From a virus, in the IMG/VR virus record IMGVR_UViG_3300013099_000017, positions 1 to 64,000 of that record: a stretch of 64,000 bases of DNA; one strand, written 5' to 3'. Of this stretch, positions 36,079 through 45,210 are shown one piece after another. Numbering within the stretch: position 1 is the first letter of the stretch; every line of letters begins with the position of its first letter. The notes under the pieces are model-generated. The model saw nothing but the letters and a program-made list of their open reading frames with translations. It did not search any database and had not been told where the DNA came from. Made by a program: the position numbers and the translations under genes.

Positions 36079-36398
36079 TGCAAGACAAGATAGAAACAAA
36101 TAAGTTATATTTGTTGGTATTAAAAACGGGTGAAAATTTATTAGCAACAATTACAGAAACAGATGGTGAATACATTTTTTGTGAAAATTTAGTTGCGTTT
36201 ATGCCTGATCAACAAGGTAAATTACTTACAATTCCATATTTACCATTCAGCTTAGAAGATAACTGCGAATTTAATGCAACTGATGATATTCGTCATATGT
36301 TGACTCCAAATGCAAAATTAACTGAATATTACAATACAACATTCAGTAAAATTATCATGCCTGATAATAATTTAATGAAACCAACGTTATTGCCTTAA
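36078..36398 (+). CDS. Small beta-rich protein, possibly Sm-like
   Basis: 106 residues. LYLLVLKTGENLLATITET followed by a strand and CENLVAFMP resembles the small-barrel pattern of the protein at 23856. Coupled to dsbA. Position next to dsbA could suggest a transcription-linked role, which is speculation. Followed by a strong hairpin terminator. Confidence 0.55.
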   Translation: MQDKIETNKLYLLVLKTGENLLATITETDGEYIFCENLVAFMPDQQGKLLTIPYLPFSLEDNCEFNATDDIRHMLTPNAKLTEYYNTTFSKIIMPDNNLMKPTLLP

Positions 36399-36404
36399 TA
36401 ATTG

Positions 36405-36437
36405 GATATACTCAGTTTTGTTGTAACTGAGTATATC
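36405..36437. terminator. Perfect 13-bp hairpin terminator
   Basis: Arms GATATACTCAGTT (36405-36417) and AACTGAGTATATC (36425-36437), 7-base loop, directly after the operon end and before a new promoter. Short T-runs on both sides allow bidirectional termination. Confidence 0.7.
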
Positions 36438-36456
36438 ATTATAACGTAATTTGAGC

Positions 36457-36485
36457 TTGCAATTTACCCAATTGTTTGCTATAAT
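36457..36485 (+). promoter_or_regulatory. Extended -10 sigma-70 promoter upstream of polymerase
   Basis: TTGCAA (36457-36462), 17-base spacer ending TGC, TATAAT (36480-36485). The next genes are the 118-aa coiled-coil protein and gp43. Same architecture as the promoter at 31146. Confidence 0.8.
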
Positions 36486-36511
36486 GTTTGAAATTTAAGG
36501 AAAAATATATC

Positions 36512-36868
36512 ATGAGTAAAAAGCAAAGTATAACTGAACGGATTCGAGATTATTATTGTTCATGGGATAATAAAAATGAATGGTTGGTTGAAAAGGGAAA
36601 GGTTAAAGAAGGACGTTTATTAAAAGAAGCATGTCTTGAAATTGAACGTCTTGAAGAATCTTATAATAAATTGAACGTAATTTATTATGACTTATACAGT
36701 AAAGATAGGTTTGATCGTGATAAACTAATTCAACCATATCAAGATAAGATTTATAAATTACATCATAAACTTCAAAACATATCTGAATATATTAAAAGTA
36801 TAGAATTTAAAAACAAAGATACTGCAAACATTATTCAATCAATGAAAAATACAATTGAGAAAAAATAA
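36512..36868 (+). CDS. Coiled-coil protein preceding DNA polymerase
   Basis: 118 residues from ATG 36512 with AAGGA upstream. Predominantly helical and charged (KEGRLLKEACLEIERLEESY, then KIYKLHHKLQNISEYIKSIE). Not recognised. Shares the polymerase promoter, 27 bases before gene 43. Confidence 0.6.
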   Translation: MSKKQSITERIRDYYCSWDNKNEWLVEKGKVKEGRLLKEACLEIERLEESYNKLNVIYYDLYSKDRFDRDKLIQPYQDKIYKLHHKLQNISEYIKSIEFKNKDTANIIQSMKNTIEKK

Positions 36869-36895
36869 AATTAATTAATAATTTAAGGATAAATT

Positions 36896-39457
36896 ATGTT
36901 TTATACAAACATTTCTCAAATGGGAAATAAATTTCTACATAGATATGTAGATGGAAGCGGTCATAAATATTCAAGATTTATAGATCATACTCCAAGTGTT
37001 TTTGTTCCATCAAATGAAGTTTCGGAATTTCAGGGCGTTAAGGGTGAAAACCTCAAAGAAGTATCGTTTGATAAAGTTGTAGATGCCAAAGAATATATAA
37101 AAACATATAAAAGTGTTTTGGAAATTCATGGACAATTACAATGGCGTTTATCATGTATTCAAAATCTATATCCAAATGATGTCAGTTTTGATATTAATAA
37201 AATTATAATTGCTACTATTGATATTGAAAATTTAATTGGTGATGAAGGATTTACAAAACCAGAAGAAGCGTTACAACCAATAACATCTATCACGGTTGGC
37301 GTTAGACATAATGGAACTAAACATTATTATGCTTTTTCTTGTATTGATTATATTGTTAAAGATGATGATGTTACCCATAAACAATGTGAAGATGAAGAAG
37401 ATTTGTTATTGAAGTTTCTTGATTTTTGGAAACGATTAGAACCTGATGTATTATCAGGTTGGAATTGTGCAGGATATGATGTACCATATATAATTAATCG
37501 TATATCAAACGTTTTAGGTGAACAATTTATTGGACTTATGGCTCCAAGTGCTTATAAACATAATAAAAGATATGCCGTATCATCAAGAACAACACCAGAG
37601 GGTGAAGTTATTTGGTCATTGGCAGGTATATCTATTATGGATTATATGTTGATGTATAAAAAATTCACATTTAAAACAAGAGAAAGATATTCTTTAGATT
37701 ATATTGCTTATATTGAATTAGGTGATAAAAAAATTGATTATTCTGAGCATGGAAATCTTGATGATTTGTTAAGAAATGATCCACAAACATATGTATCATA
37801 TAACATCAAGGACGTTAAATTAATTGATCGTCTTGATGATAAACTTAATATGTTTATGCTTACAACAAGTTTGGCATATATGACACACATTAATTATGAT
37901 GATGTATTTTCACAAGTACGATTATGGGATCAATTTATCTATGTTGAAATGATGAAAGATAAAATTGTTGTACAACCAAAAAAGGATTTTTCAAAGTCTG
38001 AAAAATATGAAGGTGCTGTTGTATTTGAACCTAAAATTGGAATGTTTGATTGGATTGTAAGTTTTGATTTAGATGGACTATATCCACATATCATGATGCA
38101 AAATAATATCAGTATTGAAAAATTAGTTGAATTTGATGATATTTCTCATGATCTGGATATTACACAATATTGGGATGAATATAGTGGCAAAATTGAATTG
38201 GGTATGAGTGTTGATGATTTTGTATCTGCTAAAGAGATACCAATAAAAAAATCATTATTATATCATAATTTAGCATTATCTGCTAATGGTTCGATGTATA
38301 AAAAAGATGAAGATGGTGTTATTCCAATAATGCTTAAACAATTATATCTTAAACGAAAAGTATTCAAAAAAGCCATGTTGGAAGCGGAACAAAAATCATT
38401 AGATTGTGATGATCCAGAAGAAAAAGCCTACTGGAAAAATGAACAATCAAAAAATAAAGTTATGCAAATGGCAATTAAGGTTTGTCTTAATTCATGTTAT
38501 GGAATGATAGGTAATGAGTATTCAAGATTTTATGATGTACGAATTGCAGAAGGTATTACAATGTTTGGACAGTTGGCTATTCGATGGGTATCGGAACGTG
38601 TCAACAATGAATTAAATAGAATTCTAAAAACAGATAATGTTGATTTTATTATTGCAGGTGATACAGATTCATTTTATTTCACATTAAAACCATTAGTTGA
38701 TAAACACTTTCCAGATAAAACACTTGATGAAAAAGTTGAATTGATTGATAAATTTGCTGAAAGATATGTTCAACCAATTATTCATAAAGCATATGATGAT
38801 TTGAAAGAATATATGAATTCATATGAACAAAAAATGAATATGTCAAGAGAAATTATTGCAAGCCGTGGATTTTGGAGAGCAAAGAAAAACTATGCATTAT
38901 TAATTCATAACTCAGAAGGTGTTGCTTATGATACACCAAAATTGAAAATTATGGGTTTAGAATCAGTTAGATCATCAACACCGGAAATATGCCGTAATGC
39001 TATTGAAGAAAGTGTTAAAATTATTTTAACTAAAAATGAAGCTGAATTGCAAACATATGTAAAAGATTTTGAAACCAAATTTAAAGGTTCCCCCATTATT
39101 GATATATCATTTCCAAGAGGTATTAATGATATTAAAAAGTGGACATGTCCATCTGGTTTTTTTAGTAGAACACCAATACATGTTAAGGGATCATTGACAT
39201 ACAATCGTATCATTGAAAGTCGTGATTTAAAAATGACTCCGATTAGAAATGGTAATAAAATTAAATTTATGTATTTAAAAGATCCAAATCCTGCTCATTG
39301 TAATGTAATATCATATCCAGATTACTTACCTGATGAATTTGGTTTAAATGAATATGTTGATTATCATACTCAATATATTAAAGCATATAAAAATCCAATT
39401 GATTCAATTTGTGATTGTATTGGATGGGAATCAACTAAAATAAGGAAATTATTCTAA
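36896..39457 (+). CDS. 43: DNA polymerase gp43 (family B)
   Basis: 853 residues (T4 gp43 is 896). Exonuclease motifs: IATIDIENL near residue 107 and a later YNIKDVKLIDRL. Polymerase motif A is SFDLDGLYPHIM near residue 391, where most relatives have SLYPS; motif B is KVMQMAIKVCLNSCYGMIGN; motif C is AGDTDSFYF near residue 588. It ends with a short C-terminal tail of the clamp-binding type (TKIRKLF). Intact and uninterrupted by introns. TAATG overlap with the next gene. Confidence 0.95.
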   Translation: MFYTNISQMGNKFLHRYVDGSGHKYSRFIDHTPSVFVPSNEVSEFQGVKGENLKEVSFDKVVDAKEYIKTYKSVLEIHGQLQWRLSCIQNLYPNDVSFDINKIIIATIDIENLIGDEGFTKPEEALQPITSITVGVRHNGTKHYYAFSCIDYIVKDDDVTHKQCEDEEDLLLKFLDFWKRLEPDVLSGWNCAGYDVPYIINRISNVLGEQFIGLMAPSAYKHNKRYAVSSRTTPEGEVIWSLAGISIMDYMLMYKKFTFKTRERYSLDYIAYIELGDKKIDYSEHGNLDDLLRNDPQTYVSYNIKDVKLIDRLDDKLNMFMLTTSLAYMTHINYDDVFSQVRLWDQFIYVEMMKDKIVVQPKKDFSKSEKYEGAVVFEPKIGMFDWIVSFDLDGLYPHIMMQNNISIEKLVEFDDISHDLDITQYWDEYSGKIELGMSVDDFVSAKEIPIKKSLLYHNLALSANGSMYKKDEDGVIPIMLKQLYLKRKVFKKAMLEAEQKSLDCDDPEEKAYWKNEQSKNKVMQMAIKVCLNSCYGMIGNEYSRFYDVRIAEGITMFGQLAIRWVSERVNNELNRILKTDNVDFIIAGDTDSFYFTLKPLVDKHFPDKTLDEKVELIDKFAERYVQPIIHKAYDDLKEYMNSYEQKMNMSREIIASRGFWRAKKNYALLIHNSEGVAYDTPKLKIMGLESVRSSTPEICRNAIEESVKIILTKNEAELQTYVKDFETKFKGSPIIDISFPRGINDIKKWTCPSGFFSRTPIHVKGSLTYNRIIESRDLKMTPIRNGNKIKFMYLKDPNPAHCNVISYPDYLPDEFGLNEYVDYHTQYIKAYKNPIDSICDCIGWESTKIRKLF

Positions 39458-39744
39458 TGAATATGAGTATAAGTAATGTGGATGATCCATATTTAAGAAA
39501 ATATGAAGTTGAAGTTGGTAGGGTTTATTTTGTAAGATTACCGGAAGATAAACCAAATGGTAAATTAACTAAAGTTAGAGTTAATGATATAACTGATACT
39601 TCAATTGTATTGAATAAGAATTGGGATGGTAAAGCAAGATGGAATATAATTGAAAATTATGAATATTCAAAAATTGATGTATTGGAAAAAATAAAAGATT
39701 TTTCAGATATAGCAAAGGATATACAACTTATGATGGGTAGGTAA
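39457..39744 (+). CDS. Small protein after polymerase
   Basis: 95 residues, not recognised. Central beta-rich segment (VGRVYFVRLPEDKPNGKLTK) suggests a small barrel. TAATG junctions on both sides link it to gp43 and the next gene. Confidence 0.6.
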   Translation: MNMSISNVDDPYLRKYEVEVGRVYFVRLPEDKPNGKLTKVRVNDITDTSIVLNKNWDGKARWNIIENYEYSKIDVLEKIKDFSDIAKDIQLMMGR

Positions 39745-40007
39745 TGAATAAATTACTCAAAAAAGAATATGATAAAGTTCCTGATTTTGTAAAAGAGAAT
39801 TTAGCAGAGGCTATTAATTGGGCTATGTTGGCACTTACCATACATGAAGGTGCTGGACACAATATTAATGTAACCGGAAATTCTGATAATCAGGTATGTT
39901 GTTGTTTTGATAAATCATCATGGAAAGCAGATCATTGTGGTGATTATATGGATACTGCAAGTGAAGCAGTCGTTTTAGCAGTATGTGAATATTTAATTGG
40001 AGAATAA
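39744..40007 (+). CDS. Small protein, unknown function
   Basis: 87 residues, not recognised. Helical N-terminus (VPDFVKENLAEAINWAMLAL) and a Cys cluster (QVCCCF). Coupled to the preceding gene by TAATG. Confidence 0.6.
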   Translation: MNKLLKKEYDKVPDFVKENLAEAINWAMLALTIHEGAGHNINVTGNSDNQVCCCFDKSSWKADHCGDYMDTASEAVVLAVCEYLIGE

Positions 40008-40010
40008 ATA

Positions 40011-40238
40011 ATGAAAAGTGAAAAACAGTGGTTACTTGAAAAACAAGAAGAATGGAATATAAAGAAAGATCTAAAAATTTCAGAACTTGAACAAGAAATA
40101 TTAGAATTAAAAAAGAATTTAAAACAACATGAATGTGCTACTGATGCAATAACTCCGTGGTTGACATCTTCAATGAACGATATTTATTCTACATATCGAG
40201 AAGCGTATTTTGATTGTTTTGATGGGGATAAATTATGA
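40011..40238 (+). CDS. Small coiled-coil protein
   Basis: 75 residues, not recognised. Heptad-like KISELEQEILELKKNLKQ in the first half. Overlaps the next gene by four bases (ATGA). Confidence 0.6.
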   Translation: MKSEKQWLLEKQEEWNIKKDLKISELEQEILELKKNLKQHECATDAITPWLTSSMNDIYSTYREAYFDCFDGDKL

Positions 40239-40456
40239 AAGTTGAAGATTGTTTGATTGAAGATTTAGAAAATCTTATTGATGTTGTCGAAATTATAAAA
40301 CAGGAAGGATCGTTGGCATTTGTTGTTAATTCAATATCGTTGGTCGATGGTGCTCCCGTTGAAAGGAAATTAACAGGATATGATTTATTAACTGAATACC
40401 ATGCCTCTATAATGGATAGAGTTGGCATTGTATTAAGTAATAATGGTTGTGTTTGA
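40235..40456 (+). CDS. Small acidic protein before UvsX
   Basis: 73 residues, not recognised. Acidic helical start (EDCLIEDLENLIDVVEIIKQ). Last member of the polymerase operon's small genes, 24 bases before uvsX. Confidence 0.6.
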   Translation: MKVEDCLIEDLENLIDVVEIIKQEGSLAFVVNSISLVDGAPVERKLTGYDLLTEYHASIMDRVGIVLSNNGCV

Positions 40457-40479
40457 TAAAAAATTAAAAAGGAATTTAA

Positions 40480-41481
40480 ATGAATGAGTTAATGAAAAAA
40501 GTATTTAAAAATACATCAAATCCATATGTTGATACATTGGAAAAGTCTGAATTATTGGATAAAAGTGATCCGATTGTAACAGAAATACCTGCATTAAATT
40601 TAATTTTATCAGGTGAAGTTGATGGTGGATTTAATTGTGGTATCACTACAATTGCAGGGGAATCTAAAAACTTTAAAACATTGTTTGGTTTGAATATGTG
40701 TAAAGCATTTTTAGATAAAAATCCAAAAGGCATTTTAGTCTTTTTTGATTCTGAATTTGGATCACCAAGATCATATTTTAATTTCTTTGGTAAAAGTGGT
40801 ACGGAACGTGTTATACATTTCCCTGTTGCAACTGTTGAAGAATTAAGAACCGAAATGTTAAATCAAATAGAAGGGTTTGATCGTGATGATAAAGTTATGT
40901 TCATGGTGGATTCTATTGGTAATCTTGCTTCAATTAAAGAAACTGAGGATAGTTTAGATGGTAAAACTACTGTTGATATGACAAGAGCTAAAATGATTAA
41001 ATCCCTGTTTAGATTGATTACTGCACGATTAATAATTAAAGATATTCCATTGGTTGTAGTTGGACACACATATCAAACGTTAGAAATGTTTTCTAAACAA
41101 GTTCTTGGTGGTGGTACTGGTACAATTTATGCAAGTGATACTATTATATTTGTTGGTAAGCAACAAGATAAAGATGGTAAAGAATTGCTTGGTTATAACT
41201 TTATATTAAAGTCTGAAAAATCCCGTTTTGTTCGTGAAAAAATGGCTATTCCTGTTAATGTTAAATATGTTGGTGGTATATATAAATATTCCGGTATGTT
41301 TGAACTTGCTGTTAAATATGAGATAATTTTAAATCCTACTAAGGGTTGGTATGAGTATAACGGCAAAAAATTAAGACGTAAAGAAGTTGAAGCTGATGAT
41401 GAAATGATGAAAGAAATTGTATCTAATGAAAAATTTAGACAATTGGTTCAAAGTGAATATCAATTGGATGATGTGTTATAA
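40480..41481 (+). CDS. uvsX: UvsX recombinase (RecA-like)
   Basis: 333 residues (T4 UvsX is 391, so the C-terminus is shorter). Walker A GESKNFKT near residue 60, ALNLILSGEVDGGF before it, Walker B VMFMVDSIG, DMTRAKMIKSLFR, and GGGTGTIYASDTIIFV. It forms filaments on single-stranded DNA and starts recombination-dependent replication with UvsY and UvsW, both encoded upstream. AAAAAGGAA precedes the ATG. Confidence 0.94.
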   Translation: MNELMKKVFKNTSNPYVDTLEKSELLDKSDPIVTEIPALNLILSGEVDGGFNCGITTIAGESKNFKTLFGLNMCKAFLDKNPKGILVFFDSEFGSPRSYFNFFGKSGTERVIHFPVATVEELRTEMLNQIEGFDRDDKVMFMVDSIGNLASIKETEDSLDGKTTVDMTRAKMIKSLFRLITARLIIKDIPLVVVGHTYQTLEMFSKQVLGGGTGTIYASDTIIFVGKQQDKDGKELLGYNFILKSEKSRFVREKMAIPVNVKYVGGIYKYSGMFELAVKYEIILNPTKGWYEYNGKKLRRKEVEADDEMMKEIVSNEKFRQLVQSEYQLDDVL

Positions 41482-41487
41482 TATTAC

Positions 41488-41516
41488 TTGACATGATATC
41501 AAATTCATGTTAATAT
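41488..41516 (+). promoter_or_regulatory. Sigma-70 promoter after uvsX
   Basis: TTGACA (41488-41493), 17-base spacer, TAATAT (41511-41516), immediately after the uvsX stop. Drives the paralog pair that follows and probably the small-gene operon up to 45.6 kb. Confidence 0.8.
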
Positions 41517-41545
41517 GGTTAAAATCAAAAATCAAGGTGAATGAT

Positions 41546-41989
41546 GTGAATAAAGATTGGATAGAATTTGATGGTAATAATTGGGCTGATGTTTTGCGTT
41601 TTCTTGTCAGTCATAATGAATATGGAGAATATATAAAACAGTTAGATGGTGATGAAATTATATCTTTTATTTCTAAATTATCGGCTGATATTAATGCTGT
41701 TGCAGGTGATGTGATTTCAATGAAAGATGGTGAAATGGAAATATTTTCTGCCGAAGAATGGAAACTGTACAGCAAACCAACAGATGTAAGTGAAGTTGAA
41801 CGATTATTGAATATTTTACGTGGTAATGTTCTTCCCGATGCTTATATCTTTGAAATGATTACAGCTATTTCAGATGATACTTTGTTTATTGAGCCAGTAA
41901 AATTTACAGATTGGCATAAAATTAATGGCATTTTTTGCAAAATTACAACAAATGAAACAACTAACAGCTATGAGGTAAATACAGTATGA
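41546..41989 (+). CDS. Tandem paralog pair, member 1
   Basis: 147 residues from GTG 41546, chosen because AAGG lies 9 bases upstream and an earlier frame start would overlap the promoter. Not recognised. DGNNWADVLRFL, IFSAEEWKLYSKP and VERLLNIL correspond to segments of the next protein, so the two arose by duplication. Acidic. Confidence 0.6.
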   Translation: MNKDWIEFDGNNWADVLRFLVSHNEYGEYIKQLDGDEIISFISKLSADINAVAGDVISMKDGEMEIFSAEEWKLYSKPTDVSEVERLLNILRGNVLPDAYIFEMITAISDDTLFIEPVKFTDWHKINGIFCKITTNETTNSYEVNTV

Positions 41990-42399
41990 TGGTTAAATCA
42001 ATGAAATATAATGGTGAAAATTGGGAAGATATTCTATACTTCTTAAAAGGTGTCGGTGAATATCGAACTGTATTAGAATCGGATGGTGATACATTTGAAT
42101 CTTCTATGTATGTATATTTATCGGATGGTGAAGCAACAATACTTAATGTTAATGATTATGTTGCATATGTTGATGATGATATTGTAATATTTAGTGAACG
42201 TGATTGGATACGTTTCAATAGACCATCATATCTTATTGAATATGAACGGGTATTGAATCTTGTTTTTCCTGCAAGCGAAATTGGAACTAATGTTTTTGAA
42301 CTTGTTGGAGAAATAACAGGTTATGACGTTAAACCATATGGTAATCGTTGTGTTTGGATTTTAGGTGATCGAGTATTTGAGGTAAAAGCCAATGACTAA
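41986..42399 (+). CDS. Tandem paralog pair, member 2
   Basis: 137 residues, not recognised. NGENWEDILYFLKGVGEY, IFSERDWIRFNRP and EYERVLNLVF match the upstream paralog in the same order. ATGA overlap with member 1 and an eight-base overlap with the next gene. Confidence 0.65.
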   Translation: MMVKSMKYNGENWEDILYFLKGVGEYRTVLESDGDTFESSMYVYLSDGEATILNVNDYVAYVDDDIVIFSERDWIRFNRPSYLIEYERVLNLVFPASEIGTNVFELVGEITGYDVKPYGNRCVWILGDRVFEVKAND

Positions 42400-42655
42400 T
42401 CATGAATATGCTATGAAATTGATATCCTTGTACACGGCATTATATGAAATCGAACAACACAAATATGATAATATTTGGAAATCATTTCATGAATGTTTGG
42501 ATGATAATGACATTGAATTTTCTGTTGTTAAATATGAATATGATGGAAATCATCAAAAAGGTCGATATGTAATTATATTTAATGATGATTTTTTTGTTAT
42601 CACTGTTGAATCAAAACATCATGGATACATAAAGTGGAGTATTGAAAATGAATAA
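42392..42655 (+). CDS. Small protein, unknown function
   Basis: 87 residues, not recognised. A helical start (EYAMKLISLYTALYEIEQHK) and a beta-rich second half (GRYVIIFNDDFFVITVES). Overlaps both neighbours by eight bases. Confidence 0.6.
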   Translation: MTNHEYAMKLISLYTALYEIEQHKYDNIWKSFHECLDDNDIEFSVVKYEYDGNHQKGRYVIIFNDDFFVITVESKHHGYIKWSIENE

Positions 42656-43730
42656 AGGGGTTAAATATGACAATGATAAACCAAGATGGGGATTGTTGCC
42701 ATATAAACAAGTAGAACAAATTGTTGATGTTTTAACCTTTGGTTCAAAAAAATATTCTGATGATAATTGGAAGAAAGTACCAAATGCAGAAGAACGTTAT
42801 TTTGATGCCATGTTAAGACATATCACAGAATATCGTTATGGTGATAAATCAGATACAGAAACAACTAAATCACATTTGGCTCATGCTATGTGTTGTGCTT
42901 TATTTTTAATGTGGTTTGATGATAATCCTGATGCTGAACGATTTTTTGATGATGATGTTGAAAAAGATGATATCTCTTTTGATTTGAAACCCGATGATAT
43001 TGAAAATTATTATTTTATGGGTGTGGATGCATCATTGAAGTTGATTTCTGATAATATTAAAAAAGGTGTTGTTGATCTTAAAACATGGGTTCAAGTAAAT
43101 ATAAAACGTGATGAAAATGGAACATATTATGAATATGTTGGTAAAAATTCACCACATTTTAAATTCAAAGAACATGATGGTGAATTAGAATTTTATATTC
43201 CCCCTGCCGATATAGTACCACAATTATCCGTTGAAGATATGTTTAATTTAATAAAACCATTAAAAGAGAATGATGGTATTTATCCAACAAGAATGAATCC
43301 ACTTAATAATTTAATTGGTCGTGGTGTTGCAAGTTTAACAACTGAACCAAATCCAATGCAAGATATAATAAAATCACTTGATGAAACTATATTAGATATT
43401 GAAAATGGTAATACAACTTGTCCTAGTGTTGATACAATACCAAAAAGTAATGCAAGTTTAACAACTGAACCGAATCAAGAACCATCTTGCTGTTATAGTA
43501 ATATGGGTAATGTTAAAACAAAATTATGTACACCAGAAGAAATATTGCGGTGTTTGCAAAAGTCTTGTGATGATGCAGGTCATGTTGGTAATAGTTGGTT
43601 TAAGCCAAATACAATGAAGTGTATGCATGGTGCTAACCAATATGCCTATATCGGTAAAAATTCTACCGCAAATTTTTTCTTTTTTGAATTGGTTGATAAT
43701 AAATTTAAACGGATATATAATAATGATTGA
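42648..43730 (+). CDS. MazZ-like dATP/dGTP diphosphohydrolase with C-terminal extension
   Basis: 360 residues from ATG 42648. Residues about 5-95 (GVKYDNDKPRWGLLPYKQVE, VLTFGSKKYSDDNW, YFDAMLRHITEYRYG, HLAHAMCCALFLMWF) match the all-alpha MazG-like family named dATP/dGTP diphosphohydrolase, which includes MazZ of 2-aminoadenine phages. The rest is unusual: two copies of an ASLTTEPN linker and two YxYVGKNS/YAYIGKNS modules of unknown fold. No PurZ or DatZ is visible in this window, so an aminoadenine pathway cannot be claimed. Confidence 0.7.
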   Translation: MNKGVKYDNDKPRWGLLPYKQVEQIVDVLTFGSKKYSDDNWKKVPNAEERYFDAMLRHITEYRYGDKSDTETTKSHLAHAMCCALFLMWFDDNPDAERFFDDDVEKDDISFDLKPDDIENYYFMGVDASLKLISDNIKKGVVDLKTWVQVNIKRDENGTYYEYVGKNSPHFKFKEHDGELEFYIPPADIVPQLSVEDMFNLIKPLKENDGIYPTRMNPLNNLIGRGVASLTTEPNPMQDIIKSLDETILDIENGNTTCPSVDTIPKSNASLTTEPNQEPSCCYSNMGNVKTKLCTPEEILRCLQKSCDDAGHVGNSWFKPNTMKCMHGANQYAYIGKNSTANFFFFELVDNKFKRIYNND

Positions 43731-44190
43731 TCGTTTTTTTAAATTTATTGTTTTATGGTATACACGATTATTACCTTATAAATTAACCAAGTTTAATCAT
43801 TTTTTCATGAATGTTGCTTTACAATGTGCGAAATTATCACATTGTAAACGAAAACAAGTTGGTTGTGTTATAGTCAAGGGTGGAAATATTATTTCTATTG
43901 GTTATAATGGTACACCAGCAGGGGAAGATAATTGTTGTGAAGATGAAACAGGTGAATTAACAAAATACAATGTTATTCATGCAGAAGATAATGCATTAAG
44001 AAAATTAATGGTTAGCCATGAATCAAGTGTTGGTGCTGATGTTTATTGTACTTTGATGCCATGTGAACGATGTGCAAGTCTATTATTGTCTGCTAAAATT
44101 AAAAGACTTTTTTATCATCAAATTTATAGTTGTAAAAGTGGTATTCAAAAACTAGAAGAACATGGTGTAAAATGCGTAAAACTTTCATAA
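43723..44190 (+). CDS. dCMP deaminase
   Basis: 155 residues from ATG 43723. Zinc-site motifs HAE (86-88) and PCERC (113-117) with the preceding QVGCVIVKGGNIISIGYNGTP are typical of the deoxycytidylate deaminase family. It makes dUMP for thymidylate synthesis, matching dUTPase and ThyX in the same genome. A 25-residue hydrophobic/basic N-terminal extension precedes the core. Overlaps its neighbours by 8 and 19 bases. Confidence 0.88.
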   Translation: MIDRFFKFIVLWYTRLLPYKLTKFNHFFMNVALQCAKLSHCKRKQVGCVIVKGGNIISIGYNGTPAGEDNCCEDETGELTKYNVIHAEDNALRKLMVSHESSVGADVYCTLMPCERCASLLLSAKIKRLFYHQIYSCKSGIQKLEEHGVKCVKLS

Positions 44191-44453
44191 AATTTGAAGA
44201 TATCCTTGCAGGTACTATATTCCCAAATCATACTATTTCATTTGGAAGATTGTATGATTTTGGTCGAAAATTTTCTGGTATTTATTTGAAAATTGTGTTA
44301 CCATCTATTAGAACAAAAGAAGTTTTGGATTTTTCAAATTATAATATGAAAAATGCTCCATGTAAAAAACATATTATGTTTAGATGGTTCTTTGACTTTA
44401 AAATTAAATCTAACTTTGAAACAAATAAAGCATGGATCGAATATGAAAAATGA
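44172..44453 (+). CDS. Small basic protein, unknown function
   Basis: 93 residues, not recognised. Basic with aromatic residues (KKHIMFRWFFDFKIKSNF). Overlaps dCMP deaminase by 19 bases and the next gene by 11. Confidence 0.55.
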   Translation: MRKTFIKFEDILAGTIFPNHTISFGRLYDFGRKFSGIYLKIVLPSIRTKEVLDFSNYNMKNAPCKKHIMFRWFFDFKIKSNFETNKAWIEYEK

Positions 44454-44694
44454 TGAAACTGTTATAGATTCAATTGAGCAATATAAACGTGTTTTAGAGC
44501 AAACAGTAAAAGGTAAAGATGTTCGATTGTCAGTTGAATATTTTGCATTTTATGGTGCTCTTGATGCATTAATTAAGGTATATAAATCAATTACTTATTT
44601 AATTGATATTGATCATTTTGAAACGAATAAATCCGAAGCTGAGTTTATTCTTAATGAAATTGACATTTTATATAAAAAATACAATATAGGATAA
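44443..44694 (+). CDS. Small helical protein, unknown function
   Basis: 83 residues from ATG 44443, not recognised. Mostly helical (DSIEQYKRVLEQTVKGKD; KSEAEFILNEIDILYKKYNI). Overlaps the preceding gene by 11 bases. Confidence 0.55.
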   Translation: MKNDETVIDSIEQYKRVLEQTVKGKDVRLSVEYFAFYGALDALIKVYKSITYLIDIDHFETNKSEAEFILNEIDILYKKYNIG

Positions 44695-44697
44695 ATT

Positions 44698-45198
44698 ATG
44701 AAATATGTTAAATTTACAGGCAGTTTTAATAAATTAGAAGAACTTGGTTATGGTTATAAAACTTCCCATGGTGAAAAAGTTTTATGGGAAAAGGATAATT
44801 ATTCGATTTGGGTAAGTGGTTCATATTTACTGAATTCCGATCTTGATGATTATTTTCCTTTTATTGTGGAAAAGTTATTTACATTGGATATGGGTGATTT
44901 ACCATTTAGTAATATTAAAACTATTATAAATCCAAAAAAGATTATAGATAGTTTTTATCTGAATATTTATATACATTTAAAAACAAAAGAATGTAGTTTT
45001 AATAATCTTGATTTTGAGATTGGTCGTAAACTTGAACTTCAATCTTATCATGATGATAATAAATATTTTAATGAATGGGTTAAAGCATCCATTGATCCTA
45101 ATTCACTACAACCTTTAATTGAATTATATAATAAGGGTTGGGTTGAAATTGTAGAAGTTGATGTTGATGAAGAACTTGATTGGTTGTTAATAGACTAA
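44698..45198 (+). CDS. MKYVKFTG paralog pair, member 1
   Basis: 166 residues, not recognised. MKYVKFTGSFNKLEELGYGY, FPFIVEKLFTLDMGDLPF and LQPLIELYNKGWVEI recur in the next protein, so it is a tandem duplication. AGGAT ribosome-binding site precedes the ATG. Confidence 0.7.
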   Translation: MKYVKFTGSFNKLEELGYGYKTSHGEKVLWEKDNYSIWVSGSYLLNSDLDDYFPFIVEKLFTLDMGDLPFSNIKTIINPKKIIDSFYLNIYIHLKTKECSFNNLDFEIGRKLELQSYHDDNKYFNEWVKASIDPNSLQPLIELYNKGWVEIVEVDVDEELDWLLID

Positions 45199-45210
45199 TG
45201 GAACGTGATG

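Noticed and set aside
41276-41290. TATAAATA inside uvsX
   Set aside because: Within a coding region of an AT-rich gene, no late gene start nearby; likely chance.
42648-43730. Complete 2-aminoadenine (Z-genome) pathway
   Set aside because: Only a MazZ-like domain is seen; no PurZ or DatZ in the window, and the polymerase is family B T4-type.
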